This document shows positions 12,061-23,615 of a stretch of 64,000 nucleotides of DNA, piece after piece. The DNA comes from Pomphorhynchus laevis. Lineage: Eukaryota; Acanthocephala; Palaeacanthocephala; Echinorhynchida; Pomphorhynchidae. The DNA lies in assembly GCA_012934845.2 (NCBI GenBank), contig WNNJ02002289.1, positions 1-64,000 on the forward strand, read 5' to 3'. Numbering within the stretch: position 1 is the stretch's first letter; each line of letters opens with the position of its first letter. The translations under genes and the position numbers were made by a program. The notes under the pieces were generated by a model. It did not search any database and was not told where the DNA came from. It worked only from the letters and a program-made list of their open reading frames with translations.

Positions 12061-12924
12061 CGAATATATTAGATGACGATTATGTGCGACTTTACGTGCT
12101 GCTTTACGTAATAGATTGTCTAGTTCAACTCCGATGACTATGTCGAAATTATTGCTGGAATGAATACTTCTGATTCGACTATGCGTGTACTCTCTGTGTA
12201 TTTTGTTTTTTTTGCGGATTGCTTGATATACAAATGCGGATTCGGGCTTAGATTAGAAGTATAAAAGAACTAAATTGTTGAATGCACAAACATATTGTTC
12301 ATATTGCCTGTGATTAATAATTTAAGCAATTTGATTATCACTTTCTGTCGCCTTTCAGCGACGAGGCATTAAAAGTAGAAAATTTTTATACAAAGAAAGT
12401 ATACAAAGTTCCATGGGGTCAGATACCAAGCCATTGTATTTAGATAAAATTAAATGTCGATTATCTATACAAAAGTGAAAATTATATAACAAAAAGACAC
12501 AAAGTTTCCTGATGTCAGATAGCAAAGCCTTGTATAATAAAGTGAAATTAGAAGTCAAGTATCCATATTATGAGTTAAATCATCTAACCGCGGCAGCAAA
12601 TCAATCATTTCAAGGAATGCTTCGTGGCATCTTCACACGAGATAACTTGATAGATGCCTACACAAGATTCACTGCACAGTTGACAACGACAATATTCCAA
12701 TATCTTATGTCAAAAGATTTAGACAAGACAAAGCTTGTCGTGATATCTGTGAATCGCAGCTCTTATAAGATAAGCTCTATCTTTAGAAAACGGATTCTTC
12801 CATAATAATTCCACATTTTTATAATTGTTGCTTAATTCAATTATTTTGCTTGATTCTCCAATTGTTGCTTAATTCTAATTGTTTTAATAATTGATACTTT
12901 TCGCAATTTTGCCAATTACAGAAT
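12061..12924 (+). other. No recognised gene; 97-codon ORF of unknown origin
   Basis: The frame 12512-12805 has no recognised motif. Its start region (ACAAAGTTTCC, AGATAGCAAAGCCTTGTA) resembles 12395-12450 upstream, so a short direct duplication is present. It may belong to the PLE fragment before it. Confidence 0.4.
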
Positions 12925-14465
12925 TTATTTATTTTATATTAGATAAAATAAACAATTGAAATAAATTATCAATTAATTATAAACATTAGATAAAATAAGT
13001 AATTTAAATTAAGTAATAATTATTAATTATAAATATATTAGATAAAATAAACAATTGAAATAAAGTTTTAATTATAAATTATAGATCTGTTAGATAAAAT
13101 AAGTCATTTAAATTAAGTAATAACTATTAATTATAGATATATTTAATAAAATAAACAATTTAAATTAAGTAATAATTATTAATTATAGATATATTAGATA
13201 AAATAAACAATTCAAATTAGATAATAACTATTAATTGTAAATACATTAGATAAAATAAACAATTTAATATATTAGATAAAATAAGCAATTGAAATAAATT
13301 CTTAATCATAAATTATAGATCTATTAGATAAAACAAACAATTTAAATTAAGTAATAACTTTTAATTATAGATATATTAGATAAAATAAACAATTTAATAT
13401 ATTAGATAAAATAAACAATTGAAATAAAGTCTTAGTTATAAATTATAGATCTATTAGATAAAATAAACAATTTAAATTAACTAGTAATTACTAATTATAG
13501 ATATATTAGATAAAATAAACAATTTAAATTAAGTAATAATTATTAATTATAGATATATTAGATAAAGTAAACAATTTAATATATTAGATAAAATAAACAA
13601 TTGAAATAAAGTCTTAGTTATAAATTATAGATCTATTAGATAAAATAAACAATTTAAATTAACTAGTAATTATAAATTATAGATCTGTTAGATAAAATAA
13701 GTCATTTAAATTAAGTAATAACTTTTAATTATAGATATATTAGATAAAATAAACAATTTAATATATTAGATAAAATAAACAATTGAAATAAAGTCTTAGT
13801 TATAAATTATAGATCTATTAGATAAAATAAACAATTTAAATTAACTAGTAATTACTAATTATAGATATATTAGATAAAATAAACAATTTAAATTAAGTAA
13901 TAATTATTAATTATAGATATATTAGATAAAGTAAACAATTGAAATAAATTATCAATTAATTATAGATATATTAGATAAAATAAACAATTGAAATAAAGTC
14001 TTAATTATAAATTATAGATCTATTAGATAAAATAAGTCATTTAAATTAAGTAATAATTATTAATTATAGATATGTTATATAAAGTAAACAATTCAAATTA
14101 AGTAATAGTTATTAATTATAAATATATTAGATAAAATAAACAATTGAAATAAATTATCAATTAATTATAGATATATTAGATAAAATAAACAATTGAAATA
14201 AAGTCTTAATTATAAATTATAGATCTATTAGATAAAATAAGTCATTTAAATTAAGTAATAATTATTAATTATAGATATGTTATATAAAGTAAACAATTCA
14301 AATTAAGTAATAGTTATTAATTATAAATATATTAGATAAAATAAACAATTTAAATCAAGTAATAATTATAATAATTATTAGATATATTGGGTAAAATAAA
14401 CAATTGAAATTTATAGATATTTATTTATTATAAATAAATAATAATAAATAATAATTATAGATAAA
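12925..14465. repeat. AT-rich satellite array, ~50-60 bp units
   Basis: Dozens of variant units built on ATATTAGATAAAATAAAC, AATTTAAATTAAGTAAT and ATTAATTATAGAT. Higher-order duplication is visible: a block starting GTCTTAGTTATAAATTATAG occurs near 13428, 13609 and 13793, and a ~200-bp block near 13937 is repeated near 14140. Non-coding. Confidence 0.9.
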
Positions 14466-14554
14466 ATAAGCAGTAAATAGAAAAACAGCAAATTTTTAAT
14501 TTTTTGATAATTACTTTTGAATGTAAAATCTTGGAATAGACATTTTTGTAATGT

Positions 14555-14640
14555 CTAAAGATTTTCTGAAGATGCTAACAGAAGTTAGTTAAATATCAAA
14601 AATGATTTCTTCTTTTCTTTGATCCAGCTCTAATAATTAT
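14555..14640. mobile_element. MITE end fragment
   Basis: TTTTCTGAAGATGCTAACAG through TTTGATCCAGCTC matches the right half of the MITE at 6913-7123. Confidence 0.6.
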
Positions 14641-15105
14641 TCATTTTTGTAATATTCAAAAATGTGGAATTAGTTAAGTAATGTTGTGAATGCAAAATCT
14701 TGCTAGATAATTATCTCAATCAAACAAGTAAATGCGTTTGCTACAAAATATAAGAATCTAACCCAAAAGTCCACAATTATCATGTTTAGTTTAATTTCCT
14801 TTCAATGTGTAAAGTTGACAATTGCTTCTTTTCAATGAAGCTAAATTCACTCATAAATTGAACGACTATAGTTGATGTGAATTTTCTTTTAATTTTAATT
14901 TAGTACAACACAAATTATAATTGTACATTTTAATTATTTTTAAATGTATATTTGAGCTATTTGTTCATTACCAAACATTTTTATTTCAAATTAAAAATAA
15001 AAGAATTTATTTTGCTCAATTGTGGTATTTGATTAAGTTTATCAAATAATAAATAAATTTATTAAAATTTGGTACTCAAATTTTAATTTAACATTTAACT
15101 TTCAG
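14641..15105. other. 5' flank or intron of the ZC3H10-like gene
   Basis: AT-rich, ending in a pyrimidine stretch and TTTCAG directly before the ATG at 15106. The acceptor suggests that more 5' exons exist, but none could be identified here. Confidence 0.45.
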
Positions 15106-16006
15106 ATGAATAACAGAGAAAATTCGGACAGCGAATCATCTCAATCTCAAACTCAGGTAGCATTATCGATATGCATTTTTTGCAGCATACAACATTTTTG
15201 CCTCCAACGTTTAGGAAGACCTTGTATTCTGTTTTGATTTCCAGCAGCCCCGCGGCTGTCAATGGCCTTTATGTAAATATATCCACTGTAGACCAGAAGA
15301 AGAGCGCATGTACAGAATTCATGGTACAATGACAGATACTGTTAGAGAACAAGTTGACAAAGGCATTGGTCTAACTCATCCTATATGCAAAGATTTCCTT
15401 AATAACTGCTGCAATCGTTCTCGGTGTAGATTTAGACATCAACGACCAAATCGTTCCATTGATTACCAACAGCAAACGGTAGATTCTCTTCGCAAAGAAG
15501 TTGATCAACTTAAACGAGAAGTTTCAGATCTCCGATTAACTAATAATCTTCTTCTGCAAATAAATAGTGACTTACGTATTCGTCTGGGCAGTAATTCACT
15601 CGGGCCACCTAACTTTCCTCTTACGCTATGTGCTGCTTCAAACGTAATTTCTAAGAGCAATCATATTTTGCTTCCTGATCATCACAGTCATCACAGTTCA
15701 GCAGGAGGTGTCCTTTCCTACGCATTGTCATCATTACCCCAATTGATAAGCCATTATCGAAATTATCCAGCTGGTGTATCTTCCGCAACATCTCTACACA
15801 CGCTACCTTGCAATTTACGATTACCAACTACAGCTTTACATTCAAATATCGGTTGTTCCTCTTTGCTACCACCGAATAATAGCGCTACCTCAAGTATAGG
15901 ATCTGCAATGATAGCAACGTTGATGGCGGCCGCAGTTACTTCTCCATCATCTTCCATTGCAAATTCCATATCAACTATCGATTTTTCGTTAAACAATGAT
16001 ACTTAG
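15106..16006 (+). CDS. ZC3H10-like CCCH zinc-finger protein
   Basis: Exons 15106-15156 and 15245-16006 (stop TAG) join in phase 0 across an 88-nt intron and give about 270 residues. Exon 2 shows C-x4-C-x3-H (CQWPLCKYIH), a linker containing GTMTDTVREQVDKGIGL, and a complete finger C-x7-C-x4-C-x3-H (ICKDFLNNCC..CRFRH). A heptad-rich helix follows (VDSLRKEVDQLKREVSDL), then a Ser/Ala-rich tail. The same order (finger, linker, finger, coiled coil, low-complexity tail) is found in ZC3H10, an RNA-binding protein linked to microRNA control and mitochondrial gene expression. The first cysteine of the upstream finger is not in this model. An acceptor-like TTTCAG abuts the ATG, so the true N-terminus, and a further finger, may lie in upstream exons. 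Confidence 0.8.
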
Positions 16007-16168
16007 ATTTTTATCAAAGTTTCTTTGCATAATCTATATATATAGAAAGTAGGATCTAAATGTCTTTTTTCACTGTCTTTTATAGAGTTAGGAAAAATCC
16101 TAATTTGTCATGTATTGTGAAAATTATAGGTCATTGATATAAATAGAAAATGCAATCGTCTATTTATT

Positions 16169-16174
16169 AATAAA
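16169..16174 (+). promoter_or_regulatory. Polyadenylation signal AATAAA
   Basis: AATAAA 163 bp after the stop codon of the ZC3H10-like gene, a suitable place for its poly(A) signal. Confidence 0.45.
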
Positions 16175-16446
16175 GTAAATATAACTTATTCACAACTATT
16201 CTTAATTATTAAATTATTCTATCCTTATGATACAACTCAACAATTTCATTTCTCAAAAATGCAAAGCAATCATTCACATTTCAAAATTGTAAACCAGTAA
16301 ATTGTACACGAACAAGTTGTGCTGAATTGTATATAACTACTGAAATCATAAATTAAACTAAATATAATGATAAATTAAAATATAACAATTGAATAATAAA
16401 TAATTATAAATGATAAATAATTCTTATAAGATTTTATATAATTTAT

Positions 16447-16620
16447 ATCAAGTTAAAATTTAAAATAAAAATCAATTTTTATGAATTAACTTATAAATAA
16501 TATACGATGTATAAGGATAAAAATTAGAGGTTATCAGGAGGTACTGCTAGACTATCATGTTTCGGTTATATTAATCGACCCAACATAGCAGTGGGTCAAA
16601 TACATAATAATGAATAAATT
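16447..16620 (-). mobile_element. Family A hairpin element
   Basis: Reverse-strand copy: AATTAGAGGTTATCAGGAGG, then CATGTTTCGG, AACATAGCAGTGGG and CAAATACAT. The 5' end of the element is at the right. Confidence 0.65.
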
Positions 16621-17724
16621 ACAAATTGATAATTTCTTCGTTAACTAAATAAATCAATATGTAATGATGACCAAAACTCAACACATATTACCAATTGTTG
16701 AATTGTATCATAAAAGCTGACCCCATCATTTCTATTCTCGACATAGTCTCGAATTAAATGCATACTTTATCTTATCTGAAACGGATTTGCTGATAATTTA
16801 CTATAATTAATCAACATATTTGAGACTTAACTAAACGCTTACGTGACATGCGCTTAGTTAAGTATTTATAACCTTTAGACATAACCTCAGGACATCTTAA
16901 TTCTCGTGTACATCATAAAGCTGGTGTTCATATTGCAGATACAAGGTTTTGATTGTTCACAACCTAGAAGTGTCTGGAGACTTCTGTGACCAAATGGTTT
17001 CCCTGCTGGAGATCGTTTTACAGCAAATACATGTTATCTAAACACATTTTTTCTAAATAACAAGGATATACTAACTTAAAAAGATGTTTTAACTAAATTG
17101 AAAACTATAATTGAAAAAAAAAACAATTTTAAACTATAAAATATTAGAATATTATAATATTTAAGTAACTTTCAGTTATTGTAAATAATAAATAATTTAA
17201 CCCCGATAATTATTGATGATATTAATAAAAATTCGTTCAGTATCTGTCTGTCAAATCGATTTCAAATTATGGATATCAATTCTCGTTAAATTTTTAAGTA
17301 GTTTTCTTAAGTAAAAAATAATATATTTTAATGTCATATAAAATTTGTAATGTTGAGTTTTTACTATTTTACTAATTCTCAAGCGTTCAGTTGGATTTTG
17401 CAGCTTTTCTAATAAAGAAAAAACATTAAATATTTGTTTATTTTGCTGAGTTCATCAGCCACCATTTTTTATTTCTACGCTTATAAATTTTGTATATCAT
17501 TACAGATTTAATTGCCTTTAAAATTCTCGCATATGCATTTAGGTATAAAATATCTGTAATGTCGGAAATGTATTTTGTAATTGATTATTCGATAATTTGA
17601 TCATGTAAATTACGTTTTGCGCAGCAGTAACCTATGCATCTTGTCGCTAGTGGTTTGCAAGTGCAACACATGTTTTCGTTGGTTTATCATTAGTCATTTT
17701 AGCCCTTGTTAAAAAAAGTTCATT
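16621..17724. other. No assigned gene
   Basis: Mixed sequence. On the minus strand a 41-codon open stretch (about 17030-16900, containing AGKPFGHRSLQTLLGC) looks less AT-rich than its surroundings and might be an exon, but it has no recognised match. The remainder is AT-rich. Confidence 0.35.
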
Positions 17725-18130
17725 TCTACGTGGCAAATGTGTGCCAGTGCACGCTTACATGACTACAATAAAACAAAAAATCTAAATCATGTTTTGAGGA
17801 AGTGGGTACGGAGGCGGCATTTGAATGCAATAAAAGGGGGGAGCGCAGCGGACGTCGAGTGACAGCTGATTTCAGGCGAGTGGGGCGGCAACGATAAAGG
17901 ATCGGAGACCGTAGTTATTTGAGTAATTGGGAACGTAGAGTAAGAGAAAATTACGGGAACGCATTGATAGAGAGAGGTAAAACGAGGTTCATCTAAGAAA
18001 GGGAGATTGATGAACGATGGGGAGCCGACAGCGATGAGACGAAAAATTACGAGAAGGCGGAGTTAGATGCGGATGGTAGGCCAGGAGAGTTAGGCAAGAT
18101 ATGTGGATGTGTGGTCAAAGCAACGGAGAC

Positions 18131-18168
18131 GTAGGAGCACTTGAACGGCGGAGTTCAAGTACTCCTAC
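18131..18168. repeat. Snap-back hairpin at an insertion border
   Basis: GTAGGAGCACTTGAAC and GTTCAAGTACTCCTAC are reverse complements over 16 bp with one mismatch and a 6-nt loop. The sister LINE at 40775-40812 lacks the last 13 nt, so the right arm was added in this copy. Confidence 0.8.
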
Positions 18169-18362
18169 TAATCAATTCATAAAAATGACTTTTATTTTAA
18201 ATTTCAATTTTGTATTTTAATTTGATTTAAATTATTAAAAATCTTATAACAATTATTTATTTTATTATTTAATTATTAAATTTGGATTTAGCATTATTAT
18301 GTCTTGTTTATTTTATAATTATATTAAATACGTAGACTCAGTTAGCTGATTTGATTAATGAT
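18169..18362 (+). mobile_element. Family A element, 3' part, inside CR1-B
   Basis: Begins AATCAATTCATAAAAATGAC and ends ATACGTAGACTCAGTTAGCT, matching the tail of the copy at 27925-28243. The LINE resumes immediately after (GATGCGTTGTAGGGG). Confidence 0.75.
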
Positions 18363-20654
18363 GCGTTGTAGGGGTAGGATGATGGATTTTGGTGAATTGG
18401 CGAAACGGCTGAGGCAGTAATCGATTTTAGGAAAAAGAAGCGATGAAAGAAGATACATACAGGAATGTAAGTCGATAAGGAGGCGAATACGGCGGATGTC
18501 ACGGAGAATTAAGTTAGACAAACGGACCTTGTCACGAAAGAATGGTTTTATGGGAAAATGATCATCGAAATGGAATCTTAAGAAAGTGAGATTGTGAACT
18601 ACGGGGATGATTGATGATGCAAAAGATACAGAGGGTGAGATATGTTAGGTTGACGGGGAAGGATTCACATTATTTTAGACTTGTCTGGGTTTAGAACGAG
18701 ACGAATATTGGAGGGACGTTTGTGAATAGAAAGACAGTTGGAGACAGAAATTGCGATATCGTGTATGTGATGGACGGGTGCATGAGCATATATGAGGATG
18801 TCATCGGCGTATTGCACGATGTTAAAAGAGTAAGGTTTGATAAACGGAGAGAGATCACCAAGTAGAAGAGAGAAAATCAGGGGTATGGGTTGAATTTTGT
18901 GGGACCCCGCAGAAAATAGGGATGGGAGGTGAGGATGATGAATTTGAACAGACTCGAAAAGAACGGTCGGATATATACCAGGCAAACCATGCTACGGGGG
19001 AGGAAGAAAAGCCGTAATCAAAACGAAGGCGAGAAAGGAGGACGGAGTGGTCAACGATGTCAAAGGCTGCTGAGATTTCGAGGGAGATTAGAACCCTGGA
19101 TATAGCCTTGTCACAAGAAATGTGTAGATCGTTGTAGACTTTCATGCAGGCGATTTCTGTGAAGTGATTAGAGCGGAAAGCGGATTGTAAGGAGGGTATA
19201 GATAAGATTAAGATAGATAAGCGTTGAACTGGATGTGTGTGGTGATGCCGAAACCGTGTGTGGTGATGATAGAGGCTAGTGGAGAAGGCACATAGGGGAG
19301 ATGGAGCGCCATCGAATTTTTGGGCGGGTGTGGACAACTTGAAAATTTCCGTCGATGTTTCGGATGGAGAGATATGTTTCGCCGTTTTCCTCGCGACGGC
19401 GTTTTTCGATGCGGGCAGATGAGAGTTGAGCGATTTCGGAGGGGGTGCGATCGGGGAAAATGCGAGTGGCTGAAGAGGACATGAGTTTGAATCGTTGGGA
19501 GAGGACAGAAGACGCGTGAGAGCAAAACAATTTTTAGGTGAGGGGCTGGCAAGGATTAGATTGAGAAAATTTATTTAGGCGGATGAATGCGACAGGAGTG
19601 ATGTTGTTGAAAAAGGATGGTTTATCAGCCGGAACAAGAAACGAGAGGATGGATCTGAATGCGGAAACATCGTGGTCGAGACGTGCTTGTGGAGATAAAG
19701 AGGTGGAAGGAGTGATATTAGTGACGATGACGCAACGATCGCAAGAAGGAAAGCGTTTCCGTAAAGGAGGACGAGTAATGTGAGTTGGTGAGATTAAGAT
19801 AGGAGAGCTGGGAGTTAAGGATATCAAGGGATAGGTTTAACAGCGGAGGACAAAGAGTATTTGGATAATATAGAGTGTGGTGAGCGATGTGAGGAAAGGT
19901 TATGAGTGGAAAGATCGTAGAGGTTGGTGGAGGTGATTTTGATTGATGTATGTAGGATATTGAGAAACGAGACAAGAAAGATGGGACGAGAGGGGTGTCG
20001 GGGAGTGAAGATGACATGGGATAGGAAGTATATATGGTGACAGTATCGGTGGGTGGAGAAAAGATATCGGAAACAACGGGGGTAGTTTGAGTGGACATGT
20101 CGGGTGTTGATATGTGCTTATTGGAGAGGTTGCGGATTAGTTTGTTGGCACAAAAACCACATAGAAAGTCTTCTTTTTTAGACTTATTGTTGTCGCAGGC
20201 GATTGTTGTCCAGACGCTGCAGTCGTGTGTCGAGCACTGTACTTGCAGTTGTGCATAGTTGGTGTCGTTCTTGGCTGTTTTATTACGTTCTCCCATTAAC
20301 GTCTTTGTGTGTTGAGGCTGTTAGATTTGCTACTCCAACTGATCTGCGAGCGCAGCAAGACGATCTATCTGAGCTTATCGAGAGATTAAGCTCAATCCGC
20401 GAGCGTAACGAGCGGAACTGACAGGAAAAATCTGGAACAAACAGGAAGAATCTGGAACTGAGGAAAAATCTGTAACTGACAGGAAAAATCTGGAATGTAA
20501 GTAGTAAGTTATAATCAAGAATCTTTAAACCCATCTAGAATCTTTAAACCGATCTTTAAACGTTTAGTTTATGTTTTTAGTAGTTTTTGACAGCCTAAAA
20601 CGTTACTTGTTTATTGTGTTATTATTTTAAGATTTAAAATCGTATTGTTAAGAG

Positions 20655-23532
20655 ATGGCTTCTAAGCAAGTAAAAACGAATATCTGTATTATATTAACCT
20701 AAAATTTCATTTTTTAGGTATGTAATGTTGTAGGAATGCAGGTTCTTCAAAGTCCTCACAGGGTAATTCAATCTTCATGCCTTACTATGATATAATATTA
20801 GCTTTATTTAATATTTTTTGTGTTTGCGTTTAAATTATTTACTGAACAAAAGGAGATACTCGAATTTTAAGTGTTGACTATATTTGGCCAATGCAATAGC
20901 CCTAAAAGTATCGTGAAAACCACTTTTTTCATAATTAGATGGCAATTGAGGAAGTTCTATCGGTATCTAGTTAATTTTTTATTTAAGATAAACAATTAAT
21001 TTTTTATTTAATTATTAATTTTTATTTAAGTCTAAACGTTTTCAGTTAATACATTAAAATGATGATTACTTTAAAAGCGATTTAAAAATTAATGATTAAT
21101 TAATGATTTAAAAATTGTGATTACTTTAAAAGTGATTTAAAAATTAATGATTAAATTTATAGTTAATGTTTAAAATTAATTATAATTTATTAATTTTATT
21201 TAAATGTTATAAATTTGTAATTTAAATAAATTTTGTAATAAATGAATGTGATTTTCAATTATTATACATTAATAATTAAAATAATATAATATAAATAATA
21301 TTAGATAAGCTATCTTTCGTGTCCATTGTACATAAATGTTATTGGTGTTATTATCGAGAGGAGATAGATTAAAGCAACAATATTTATTGTTAATACGAGC
21401 TTTCAACCGTTTAGGTACTCTCTAATTGAGAAAGACATAATAGGATGTAAGCTCGTATTAACGATAAATATTCTTGTTTTAATCTATATCGTATCGGTAA
21501 TATCCGCAACAACATTTATATAAATGATATATGTACTTATAATATTGCACTTTAAAGTAAAAATTTTAAAAATTGAAGAGGTGCAGGCTTTTATCCTTCT
21601 ATGCTATGTGGATGATGCTAAAACGCAAAGGCGATTAACAACTTCCCGTATAATATTAAACATTATAATAAATTAAAGAAATTATATGGTCGTCAGATAT
21701 ACCGAAGACAAAATATTGATGGTGTACTCAATATGTCAAATATAGTGATATCTCCTGAAATTACCGGTATTTTACAACTTGGGTTGAGTACACAATTAAA
21801 AACTAAATTGATTTTGCAAAAACAAAAACTCGATGTTGAGAAGTTATATCAATCCCTTAAAGAATTGGCTAAAAACAAAGAAGTGTCAATATTAAATGAT
21901 GAGTCCTTACGATGTGAACTCAAAAACTTTGAACTAAAAGAGATTAGAGATCACAACAGAGATATTATTACAAATATTTAAATATTTTATATTTAAATAT
22001 CTAACATTTATTTTGAAAATAATAAAACCGGGTACTGATAGAAAAACTACCAATTTTTGGTCTATAATTTAAAAATTAACTAATTTTATAAAATAAAAAT
22101 TATGTGAATTAATTTCATGTTTTTGAGAATTATCAGATAATGTCAAAGTATGATGTTTTAAATAACCACTTGTTATTAAATGTAGACTTAAAATATATAA
22201 TTTAAATTTAACTTGATCTTCTTTAATCTTAAATAAAAATAATTACATTTGATGTTAAATGTTTTAATTAATTTACATTATGTATTTACTTAACTCTTTT
22301 GATCAGTAATTTAGTTACAAAGTTAACTGCAATATAATAAATAATAAATATATAATATATATTATATATCATAAATATTATTATATTGATATATTATTAT
22401 ATTATTATATTATTATATTTACATAATAAATATATCCATATATTTTTTAATAAATATATCCATCTTGATCTGTATTTTAAATATACAGGAACGATCATGT
22501 GTAATTGAAAGTCAACGAAATTGATATTTTGCTAGTAACTACTAGCATCTATAGAAATTTGAAACCACGATTTGAAATTTGTAAGAATTAAATATTAAAA
22601 TATAAATATTCAGGAACGATAATGTCTAATTGAAAGTCAACAAAGTAATTTTGATATAATATCACTAATACATCTTGATCTGTATTGTAAATATACAGGA
22701 ACGATCAGGTATAATTGAAAATGAAAGAAATTGATATTTTGCTAGTAACTACTAGCATCTATAGAAATTTGAAACCACGATTTGAAATTTGTAAGAATTA
22801 AATATTAAAATATAATTTAATTTTGTCAATTTTCAGATATTCAATTTCAAAAATCAATTTTCAGAAATTAGAAACTATTCAAATCTTAATTTCTAATTTG
22901 TAGGTAATTGTTTCAAATTTCTATAGATGCTAGTAGTTACTAGCAAAATATCAATTTCGTTGACTTTCAATTACACATCATCGTTCCTGTATATTTAAAA
23001 TACAGATTACATTAATTCTTTATGTAATTTCATTTTTTAAAATCGATATATATATATATATATATTGGTAATGCGAAAAATCGCTTGTAACTGTGGTCCA
23101 GGAGCCTAAACAGGCTACTATTGATTTTAAATCCATATGAGTTGCTACAAAACTGGACTTCGATCATCAGCTCCATCAGTCTAATGTATCACTCCGAGAC
23201 GCCCCAAACCACCCAGCAGTCATCGTCAGTCGGATGAAGTGGTTAGGGTGCGTTTCGACTGCTTTTGTGATAACTATAAAGACACCAGCAATTCCTCACG
23301 ATGCTAAACAAAACTCAGTGAGAAATTCAGTGCCCTCGTAACCAACGGATACGCATTTGTGCATATAAAGAATAACTAGAAGGTCTACACACGCAACAAG
23401 CCAGTAAAAACGCTTTCTGCACCTGAGTTTTGTTTAGCATCGTGAGGAATTGCTGGTGTCTTTATAGTTATCACAAAAGCAGTCGAAACGCACCCTAACC
23501 ACTTCATCCGACTGACGATGACTGCTGGGTGG

Positions 23533-23615
<83 letters not shown>

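Larger units (their letters stand above)
17725..20512 (-). mobile_element. CR1-B LINE, internally deleted copy
   Basis: The 5' end is at the right. ORF1 starts with ATG at 20296 and has the zinc-finger-like start VQCSTHDCSVWTTIACD..FLCGFC, then continues in shifted frames to about 19276. A deletion removes the endonuclease and the first part of the reverse transcriptase. RT segments remain at 19200-18665: AAFDIVDHSVLLSRL, FCGVPQ and VQYADDILIYA. The 3' UTR ends in the GTAAGCGTGC..CATTTGCCAC tail near 17725. It is interrupted by a family A insertion at 18169-18362. The 5' region (20419-20495) has about four tandem copies of a CTGACAGGAAAAATCTGGAA-like unit absent from the sister copy. Inactive. 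Confidence 0.85.

Noticed and set aside
12925-14465. CRISPR array
   Set aside because: The repeats are contiguous, AT-rich and without unique spacers; the genome is eukaryotic.
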